Shown: piece after piece, positions 1 to 5,823 of the stretch
Layout: the number at the start of each line of letters is the position of its first letter
Position numbering within the stretch: the first letter of the stretch is position 1
NCBI GenBank assembly: GCA_001564135.1
Contig: LKNH01000002.1
Coordinates: 1 to 37,379, forward strand
DNA: 37,379 nucleotides
Source: Halobacteriaceae archaeon Tc-Br11_E2g27
GTDB taxonomy: Archaea > Halobacteriota > Halobacteria > Halobacteriales > Haloarculaceae
Direction: 5' to 3'
Translations under genes and position numbers: made by a program
The notes under the pieces: model-generated
What the model saw: the letters and a program-made list of their open reading frames with translations, nothing else
What the model was told of the DNA's origin: nothing
The model's database searches: none

Positions 1-341
1 AGTAGAGTGACTATGAGTGCTTTTGGTTAGTCAAACTCTGCCGAAAGTGCTGTCAAGCAAACTCCAAGAGTGTAGCTCGGACCGGTGGTCAGATGATTTC
101 TGCAACCGTGTACAAGAACGTGAAGAGTTAACCAACATGGTGCCGACGGGCATGTCATTGTTGGTTAGTGGGTTAGATTATTAACTACCTACTCACTCGG
201 ATTGACTGGGTCTTCATCAATCTCAAACTGAGGATGGACCGACAGGACAGCAGGATACGGGTCGGAATCGGGTGTCAACCGGTCGAGTTCGAAGCCATTC
301 TGTTCGTGAGATTCGGATCTACGGTGGGTTTGAAGTTAAGT
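1..341. other. Intergenic edge region without a convincing gene
   Basis: I see no supported coding region here; the open frames that reach into it are antisense to the minus-strand gene that ends at 342. The only structure noticed is an inverted repeat at 129-167. The region lies downstream of the minus-strand gene pair 342-1286, so it probably holds their transcript end. Confidence 0.4.
129..167. repeat. Imperfect hairpin with 9-bp perfect base
   Basis: TAACCAACA at 129-137 is the exact reverse complement of TGTTGGTTA at 159-167. Inside it GTGCC (141-145 region) can pair with GGCAT using one G-U pair, giving a bulged stem-loop of about 39 nt. It may be a transcript-end structure for the minus-strand genes or the edge of an element outside the window. 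No family recognised. Confidence 0.35.
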
Positions 342-761
342 TCAAAAGGAAGGATCATCCTCATACAATGCAGTTCGCCAGCATTTAAACACGGCCCTGG
401 TGACGAGTTCCGGCTGTTCAACCTCGATACACGAACGAACACGGTTCCTGGCGTCAGGTGGTTCGTGGAAGTGTTTTTCTGGCGTATTTGGTTCGGGATG
501 GCGGTCAAATCGAAAATCAATCCCTTCGGTTTCCGTATAGTGGAAATTATAGTAGTTCCTCTCTGTCCACACAATATCAAACCGTCCACTACGACTCTCT
601 CCAAACCCAACCTCGACACTCACGTGTAGTTCCGGCCGCGGTTCCAGTCGATCATCAAGACTGTACCGACTGACAAGTGGTTCAGTTTCTAAGATAGTGT
701 CACGTATCAGTTCGAGTGCGTCGTAATCAATTGGGCCCGTATCGCCATGCAACCCTGTCAT
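342..761 (-). CDS. Haloarchaeal small protein, TumE/DUF6516-like (putative toxin partner)
   Basis: A 139-residue acidic protein. The middle has an aromatic and His-rich stretch (NYYNFHYTE, then DFRFDRHP and KHFHEPPD around residues 68-103), which recalls the conserved His/Asp pattern of small TumE/DUF6516-type proteins found next to HTH partners. The start ATG is 3 bp after the stop of the HTH gene 765-1286, so the two are almost certainly co-transcribed. The assignment is by resemblance only; the toxin role is inferred from the pairing. It could equally be an uncharacterised partner of the regulator. Confidence 0.5.
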   Translation of the reverse strand: MTGLHGDTGPIDYDALELIRDTILETEPLVSRYSLDDRLEPRPELHVSVEVGFGESRSGRFDIVWTERNYYNFHYTETEGIDFRFDRHPEPNTPEKHFHEPPDARNRVRSCIEVEQPELVTRAVFKCWRTALYEDDPSF

Positions 762-764
762 CTG

Positions 765-1286
765 TTAGACGACAACCCGTTGTGCATCGTAGAAACTGAG
801 CGCTGCTTTGACAAGGTACAAATTTTTTTGCGTGGTCTGCCACATTGTGTGGTCATCCCAGCCTTCGCTGTCAGTCGGGTCGAGTTCCTGAGCGAGTTCT
901 GTTGGCGATTCCACGGCATATTCAGCTCTGAACGAATTAACCGTCTCTTTGAGCGACTGCAGTTGGGCAACAAGTTCACTCTCAGTGTACTGGTTCTGGA
1001 TTTCGACAACCTGCTGGTAGATATACATTTGGTCGTTGCGCTTGTAGAGCCTTCCCTGTCCAGTTTCTTGGCTCTGTACAAGTCCCATATCAACAAGATC
1101 AGCTAACGTATCACGGACCACAGGTTCGCTTGCCCGGGCACGCTCTGCGACAACTGATGCTGGTGTTGGTTCATGAGTCCGCTGGATGACCGACCGGATA
1201 CGCTCTCTCGTTGTGGTCTCTTCGACCCACTCCTCAACAACTTCCTCGTTAACATTGTCGTACTCCTCTGGAGGTTCAATTTGCAT
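765..1286 (-). CDS. Winged-helix DNA-binding protein, DUF7342-like
   Basis: A 173-residue protein, taking the ATG at 1286 as start; an in-frame TTG at 1316 is a possible longer start, but the N-terminus MQIEPPEEY looks natural. Residues about 25-75 form a winged-HTH segment (RERIRSVIQRTHEPTPASVVAERA, recognition region SEPVVRDTLADLVDMGLV), followed by a wing (GRLYKRND). The C-terminal half is helical with coiled-coil character (LVAQLQSLKETVNSF). This architecture fits the haloarchaeal DUF7342/TrmB-like HTH proteins that precede small partner genes. AT-rich sequence with TATA-like elements on the minus strand at about 1340-1370 probably holds its promoter. It is likely the regulator or antitoxin of the pair with 342-761. 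Confidence 0.65.
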   Translation of the reverse strand: MQIEPPEEYDNVNEEVVEEWVEETTTRERIRSVIQRTHEPTPASVVAERARASEPVVRDTLADLVDMGLVQSQETGQGRLYKRNDQMYIYQQVVEIQNQYTESELVAQLQSLKETVNSFRAEYAVESPTELAQELDPTDSEGWDDHTMWQTTQKNLYLVKAALSFYDAQRVVV

Positions 1287-1500
1287 AGCTTTCTCTAGCT
1301 TCAGTGATTTGGCCAAACGTGTTGATTCTCAATCCAGTGCGCATAGTATACATAATATATAATCTGGCTTGGTAATATATGTTTTCACACAACGCAACTG
1401 TCAGACAATATAGGTTCTCAGCAGTGCACTCAATAACCGAACTATATCAGTTGACTATGGATCCGAATCCAGAGCAGATACACGTCTCCAGATACAGGTA

Positions 1501-2091
1501 ATGAGTATGGTGGATACTCAGTGGAAAGCATATGCAACTGCCCTCGAATCGGGCGATGCAGACCAGGTCAACGATGTAATTGAGAAAGTCAAAGAGATGG
1601 ATCTAGACAAGCGAATCCGCCTATTTGAGGTTTGTTTTGATGACCTCACTGAGATCTACACAGAGACCGATGATGGATATGTTCGACAGTCAACAGTACG
1701 AATGGCTGACAAACTGACGCCTGGCATTGCGCTCGTTTTTACAGCGACTGAGAGCGAACAACAGCCAGCGGTCGTCGAATCGGCGGTTCGTGAACAAACC
1801 GATGCCCTCTGTGGTTTTTTGCTAGAGGCGATGACTGACCAAGATGGCCGAGTCAGACAATCCGCCCAGCGTGGATTGAAAGACGTATTCAGAACGTACG
1901 AGTCACTTGAGGACACGCAGACGATCAAAGCCTTAGCAGTTGAACTTGAGGAGATGGCGACAGAGTTCGACGACAAGCGGCGCGATCATCTGCTTGAAAC
2001 GAAAGAAGACGCTGAATTCTTTCTGCAATCAGGATTCGGGCGTATCCTCGACGGTTTCCAGAAAGAGTTCGGTGATTCGTTGCGGGACTGA
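1501..2091 (+). CDS. Hypothetical HEAT-like helical protein
   Basis: A 196-residue, very acidic and almost entirely helical protein. Two stretches look like HEAT/armadillo-type repeats: DDGYVRQSTVRMADKLTPGIALV (about residues 58-80) and QDGRVRQSAQRGLKDVFRTYESL (about 116-138), which share the pattern D-G-x-V-R-Q-S. There is no signal peptide or membrane segment. An alternative start is Met3. It stands alone: the HTH gene diverges upstream and the convergent VapBC module lies downstream. It has the look of a small scaffold or anti-toxin/defence accessory protein, but I do not recognise a named family. Confidence 0.6.
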   Translation: MSMVDTQWKAYATALESGDADQVNDVIEKVKEMDLDKRIRLFEVCFDDLTEIYTETDDGYVRQSTVRMADKLTPGIALVFTATESEQQPAVVESAVREQTDALCGFLLEAMTDQDGRVRQSAQRGLKDVFRTYESLEDTQTIKALAVELEEMATEFDDKRRDHLLETKEDAEFFLQSGFGRILDGFQKEFGDSLRD

Positions 2092-2235
2092 TCATGCCAT
2101 ACCCTTCGTTGGACCCGTCGTATCACTCCCCGGTCAGTCTCCAAATGTTACTCGCCTCTGTGACCGTGCGCTTGAATGATACCACTACCGTACCGGTTCT
2201 CAATCCCTCTGAGACAACTTAATTCGATGAACTGG

Positions 2236-2631
2236 TTAGTACTCCTCGACGTTAACAACGCGTTTCGTCTCTTCGTGAGTGAGGTCTCGGTCACTGGAGA
2301 CTACCGGCGCGTCAAGTTCACGACCGACCGCGGCAATCAATCCATCGGGTCCATCTAAATAGGGGCCAGATGGCTCGATTTCGTCCGCGATTCGTCCTGC
2401 AGTGACGGCTGTGTGCTCATCGACGGGATGAATGTCGATCCAGGCCAAATCCGCCCGGGCTCCGTCAACGTCCCCGCTCGGGAGGTTCCCTTCACCGATG
2501 AGTACCTCCGCGAGCGCTGGGACTGGAGCAACCCACCGGATCTCATCACCGCCGTGCTTTTCGTAAAACTTGCGAGTCGCCTCAACTCCGTCCAAGTAAT
2601 CGATCAGAAAGGTCGTATCGAGAACCTTCAT
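2236..2631 (-). CDS. vapC: VapC-type PIN-domain ribonuclease toxin
   Basis: A 131-residue protein, the usual size for VapC. The PIN-domain acidic residues are present: Asp5 in KVLDTTFLIDYL, Glu42 in ALAEVLIGE, Asp96 in DGPDGLIAA and Asp114 in VVSSDRDLTH. VapC toxins are Mg2+-dependent endoribonucleases that cut tRNA, rRNA or mRNA. The start codon overlaps the stop of the upstream antitoxin by 4 bp (ATGA type), the standard coupling of a TA operon. It lies in the accessory segment upstream of the hydrogenase locus, next to an IS remnant. Confidence 0.9.
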   Translation of the reverse strand: MKVLDTTFLIDYLDGVEATRKFYEKHGGDEIRWVAPVPALAEVLIGEGNLPSGDVDGARADLAWIDIHPVDEHTAVTAGRIADEIEPSGPYLDGPDGLIAAVGRELDAPVVSSDRDLTHEETKRVVNVEEY

Positions 2632-2876
2632 GCAGCGTCCTCGCCACGCTCGCGCATCCGACCCTTCCGTTTCTCCTTCGCCTTCTGTCGACCCTCACGA
2701 ACGCGGTCAGCTTCTTCGTCTGACCATCTACCAAACCCGTCGTAGAAGTCGCCAGCGTCCTCTTTGTCGAGGATACGTTCAAGGGCATCGTTGTAACTCT
2801 CACCCTCTCGACGCCGTCGTTCAATTTTCCGTTTCACCGTCTCGCTTACTCTGATCTGTTCATCTGCGACGCCCAT
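2628..2876 (-). CDS. vapB: VapB-type antitoxin
   Basis: An 82-residue protein. Residues 1-35 (DEQIRVSETVKRKIERRRREGESYNDALERIL) have the pattern of a haloarchaeal VapB/RHH-like N-terminus: one strand followed by two helices. The tail after residue 40 is disordered, basic and acidic (GFGRWSDEEADRVREGRQKAKEKRKG), as expected for the segment that wraps the PIN toxin. It is encoded first and overlaps vapC by 4 bp. Tandem GTTGACG repeats lie just upstream of the start and may be its autoregulatory operator. Confidence 0.82.
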   Translation of the reverse strand: MGVADEQIRVSETVKRKIERRRREGESYNDALERILDKEDAGDFYDGFGRWSDEEADRVREGRQKAKEKRKGRMRERGEDAA

Positions 2877-2881
2877 ATTAC

Positions 2882-2900
2882 GTTGACGTTAGTGTTGACG
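2882..2900. promoter_or_regulatory. Tandem GTTGACG repeats upstream of vapBC
   Basis: GTTGACG occurs at 2882-2888 and again at 2894-2900, in direct orientation with a 12-bp period, starting 6 bp upstream of the vapB start codon. RHH/AbrB-type antitoxins commonly bind short tandem sites close to one helical turn apart, so this may be the autoregulatory operator. The position is seen directly; the function is inferred. Confidence 0.4.
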
Positions 2901-3763
2901 CTACTTTTCTTTTTGCCCGAAAACACTCGTCAAACCAACCCGTCCCTGATCAAATATACTACAGTGAAAACCGATGGGGTGTTATTGCAAGAGTTGCACA
3001 GAAGGGTCCCTTATTGAGTCAATATTGTGTATAAGTAGTTTCGTGACATGATTGCACAGTAGACAAGTGTTTTTTGCACTGAGCAAACACAGCGAAATAT
3101 CGAAGGAACAGTCTACAAGCGATACTGAGTGCTACAGCGTATACCACTGTTACGACTATTCTATCGGGCTGACGAACAAAACCTGAAAAAGACCGTTCGG
3201 ATAACTGCAGGTCCCGCGATTGGATTAAGGTTGTAACATGGTGGTCACTGCTTATGCCGTCCCGCCTACCTTCATCCAGATTCGCCAGCGGTCAGGGTGT
3301 AGCTTCCTTGAGAACCACATTAATGCCAAACCACACAACCCCACGTTTGCGCCACTCCAGTACCCACTTGCCAGTAAGTGCTAACCTGCCGTTACTGACA
3401 GACCACCTACGATCATGTGCGCTAGCCGGAGGTCAAGATACTCGCCGTCATTCAGATATCTTCCGTTGCTCATGTCAAATGATTCTCACGGAGGGTGTTC
3501 AGTATTCGGCTACAGAGGGTGCCGTGGCTCGCCTCAAATCATCACCCAGTACTGAGCTCAGAGCAAGCAGTGACCGGTGAGGTGTGCTTCTTGCCAAATA
3601 TTCATCTGAAGTGTTGTGCAAGATGCAGAGAATGACGGCACTGTAGAAAGGGTAGCCGATGAGTGATTAAAATCCATTGAATAACTCTTTTCTAACTTTG
3701 GTCTATAATTTTTATGAGTTATCTACCTCAAGAAGCCGTTAAATCAATAACTTGGCTAATAAC
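2901..3763. other. Long stretch without a convincing gene; possible decayed DNA
   Basis: About 860 bp with no gene I can support. Two overlapping plus-strand open stretches exist. One of 108 codons at 3254-3580 has no recognisable domain and an unusual Ser/Arg/Pro/Leu-rich composition. The other, in the frame of ATG 3238, is open to 3384 and again from 3385 to 3561 after one stop. TTGCACAG occurs twice (about 2993-3000 and 3053-3060), with AT-rich sequence near 3660-3760. Lying between a TA module and an IS remnant, it is most simply read as relics of inserted DNA. Confidence 0.4.
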
Positions 3764-4350
3764 GTGTTTAAAGAAAATAACGAACATCAGCAGGAAAAGT
3801 TATTCTCGCCTGTAAAAGACCTCCCAGACGGCATAGATGAGAAATTACAGAATCACTAGTCTACTCACTTTTATCAACACATCTTTACCCAGATTGATGA
3901 AACGAAATTCGGACGGCTATACCATGATGGGTATAGCCGTCCGAACAAGCCCGTCAATGAGCTTGTTTCCTTGGAGATTATCAAACACCTGCTCGACCTC
4001 TCTGACGAAGAGCTTGAATACGCCTACATCTTCGATTTTCGCGTCAGAAACGCACTGGGGAAAGAAACACTCGGCGACAACATCTGTGAGAAGACATTCA
4101 CCAATTTCCGCCGCCGGTTGATGGAACACGAAGAAGAGACTGGTCAAGATCTGTTACACGAGGTTTTCGAAGATCACCGCAGCTATTTCCAAGAACAGTT
4201 TGACATCGATGCCAGTACCCAGCGGATGGATTCGACGTTCATTGAGGCTAATATCAAGCAACTGTCCCGTGTTGATCTCCTCGCCAAAGTTCTCCACAAC
4301 TTCCTGCTGGCATCGACGACTTCGTAGACACCGATAACCTAGAGCTCTCA
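3764..4350 (+). pseudogene. Decayed IS1182-like transposase (N-terminal part)
   Basis: Reading from a GTG at 3764, the frame encodes a transposase N-terminus of the IS1182/DUF772 type (SPVKDLPDGIDEKL, then QHIFTQIDETKFGRLYHDGYSRP, LEIIKHLLDLSDEELEYAYIFD, RVRNALGKETLGDN, RRRLMEHEEETGQDL, DSTFIEANI). An in-frame TAG at 3857-3859 interrupts it. After LAKVLHNFL (about 4305) the frame shifts; IDDFVDTDNLELSYQ continues in the next frame and then similarity is lost. Only about the first 190 codons of a full transposase of roughly 500 residues remain. No transposition activity is expected. It marks the left side of the hydrogenase locus. Confidence 0.8.
3908..3945. repeat. Perfect 16-bp palindrome inside the IS1182-like remnant
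   Basis: The 16 bases at 3908-3923 (TTCGGACGGCTATACC) are exactly reverse-complementary to 3930-3945, with a 6-base loop ATGATG. The element lies within codons for the transposase segment FGRLYHDGYSRP. Such a strong stem in a transposase 5' region could block translation from outside transcripts, a known control mode for some IS elements, or it could be a by-product of codon choice in a near-symmetric peptide. Confidence 0.8.
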
Positions 4351-4446
4351 TACCAGCATTGGCTTGCAACGGGGTTTCGTCAAAGACAGTTACATATAAA
4401 GCCTGAATGTATGAAGAGTCACTTTAATGCTTTTATCAGATTATTA

Positions 4447-4454
4447 TTTATATG
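4447..4454 (+). promoter_or_regulatory. Candidate TATA box for the hydrogenase operon
   Basis: TTTATATG sits in an AT-rich stretch about 150 bp upstream of the small-subunit start. A second AT-rich candidate (TTAAAAAATA, about 4495-4504) lies closer. No TATA-like sequence is visible 25-30 bp upstream of the ATG at 4601, so the operon transcript probably carries a leader of 70-120 nt. Assigned by composition and position only. Confidence 0.3.
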
Positions 4455-4513
4455 TGCGAAAAAGTTGCCGAGCGTATCGTTCGCTTGGCTAAAGTTAAAA
4501 AATAAGCAACCGT

Positions 4514-4527
4514 CGCTCTGAAGAGCG
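4514..4527. promoter_or_regulatory. Inverted repeat in the hydrogenase upstream region
   Basis: CGCTCT and AGAGCG form a perfect 6-bp inverted repeat with a 2-base centre, 73 bp upstream of the small-subunit start codon and just after the AT-rich TTAAAAAATA. Its place between a candidate TATA element and the start codon suits a repressor or activator site, or a small leader hairpin. Function unproven. Confidence 0.35.
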
Positions 4528-4600
4528 TGATTCGAGTGTTGGTGGTCTACCGAGGTGTTGACTCAAGCGACGAATCCCAACAGGTCCAAACCTACTGACG

Positions 4601-5821
4601 ATGTCACAAACAGAAACACCAGAGAACGAAACATACGACTCTGACGGTCAGCGGGGCCCGTCAACATCCCGGCGGAACTTTCTACAACTTGCTGCAGGTG
4701 CGGCAGCCGGGACAGTCATTACACAGTATAGCACGGAGATTAGCGCAGCATTCGAACAAGTAACCAACGGGGAACTTGACGTCGTGTGGCTACAGGGCCA
4801 GGCCTGCACAGGCTGTACAATATCAGTTCTGCAAGGCCAGTATCCCTCGCTTGAAGAGGTATTGAGCGAGTTTCGGCTCGACGTCACATTCCACCCAACA
4901 ATCATGCCTGAAGCGGGTGAACCAGCCATTGAGGCGATGAGCGATGAGCCTGACGTACTCATTGTTGAAGGTTCCATCCCAATGGATATCCCAGAGGCGG
5001 CAACGGTTGGGACGACAGCGGATGGCGAGAGTAAACCCATGGTTGACTGGGTGATGGAGCTTGCTCCTGAGTCGGAATACGTCATTGCAGTAGGTAACTG
5101 TGCATCGTTCGGTGGGTGGCCCGCCGCAGAAAACAAACGGAATCTCCACGACCTCGGTGCAAATATCACCGGAGCCCGTGGTCTCCAGTTCGAAAAGCGG
5201 GAAGAAAGAGGGGTTCTTGGCCCTGATTTCACCTCGGGTGCAGACCTCCCCGTCATTAATTTGGCTGGCTGTCCAGTCCACCCGGATTACGTGCTCTTGA
5301 CGATTGCAACCGTGCTCAATGGGCATGTTCCAGAACTCGATGAGTATAACCGGCCGAAACCGTTTTACGAACCACTCGTTCACGACAACTGCCCGCTTCG
5401 TGGGTATTTCGACCGGGGCGAATTTGCCGAGAAGCCGGGAGACGAGGGCTGTCTAATTAAAACGGGGTGTGCTGGACCGTACACGTATTGTGATGACCAG
5501 AGTCGGCTGTGGAACGACGGAACAAGCGTCTGTCTGAATGTTGGTGCCCCATGTATCGGTTGCATGGAGCCCGGATTCTGGGATCGCTTTGCACCGCTGG
5601 ATGAAGAGATTGAGCGGCAATCCTTCTTTGGTCCTGTTACGGCCGAGCAAGCAGGATGGGCTGGGCTGGCTGCGGCTGGCGTCGGAATTGGTGCGCATGC
5701 CGTGCGAAAAGCAACTGGGTATGGGTCTTTCGGTGAAGATGGTGAGCAACCCACGTCTACGACTGATACGCAAGAATCGGCGGACGAACGTACCTCGGAT
5801 GAAGCGACGAAGGAGGAGTAA
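4601..5821 (+). CDS. hyaA: [NiFe]-hydrogenase small subunit, Tat-exported, group 1-like
   Basis: A 406-residue electron-transfer subunit. A Tat signal (S-R24-R25-N-F-L) and hydrophobic stretch show that the folded dimer is exported. Proximal [4Fe-4S] ligands are Cys69, Cys72, Cys167 and Cys224. Distal-cluster ligands are His261, Cys264, Cys284 and Cys290. Medial-cluster ligands are Cys297, Cys318 and Cys321, plus Cys311 where classical [3Fe-4S] enzymes have Pro, so a medial [4Fe-4S] is likely. The proximal motif is CTGC, without the extra Cys of O2-tolerant CTCC enzymes. Residues 350-370 form a weak hydrophobic helix like the membrane anchor of HyaA, followed by an acidic Ser/Thr-rich tail. 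It is first in the operon; a strong AAGGAGG near the end of the gene serves the large subunit. Group 1 membrane-bound uptake type is inferred from the Tat signal and the cytochrome b neighbour. Confidence 0.95.
   Translation: MSQTETPENETYDSDGQRGPSTSRRNFLQLAAGAAAGTVITQYSTEISAAFEQVTNGELDVVWLQGQACTGCTISVLQGQYPSLEEVLSEFRLDVTFHPTIMPEAGEPAIEAMSDEPDVLIVEGSIPMDIPEAATVGTTADGESKPMVDWVMELAPESEYVIAVGNCASFGGWPAAENKRNLHDLGANITGARGLQFEKREERGVLGPDFTSGADLPVINLAGCPVHPDYVLLTIATVLNGHVPELDEYNRPKPFYEPLVHDNCPLRGYFDRGEFAEKPGDEGCLIKTGCAGPYTYCDDQSRLWNDGTSVCLNVGAPCIGCMEPGFWDRFAPLDEEIERQSFFGPVTAEQAGWAGLAAAGVGIGAHAVRKATGYGSFGEDGEQPTSTTDTQESADERTSDEATKEE
5811..5818 (+). promoter_or_regulatory. Strong ribosome-binding site of the large-subunit gene
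   Basis: A GGAGG-type Shine-Dalgarno lies in the last codons of the small-subunit gene, about 6 bp before the ATG at 5824. It fixes the start of the large subunit and suggests translational coupling within the operon. Confidence 0.7.
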
Positions 5822-5823
5822 CT

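Noticed and set aside
3254-3580. 108-codon plus-strand reading frame as a gene
   Set aside because: Composition is Ser/Arg/Leu/Pro-rich and unlike the acidic haloarchaeal proteins around it, no domain is recognisable, and it overlaps another open frame. Treated as non-coding.
4601-5821. O2-tolerant (Hyd-1-like) hydrogenase
   Set aside because: The two supernumerary cysteines that define the [4Fe-3S] proximal cluster are Gly here, so this label is not supported despite the Tat signal and cytochrome b.
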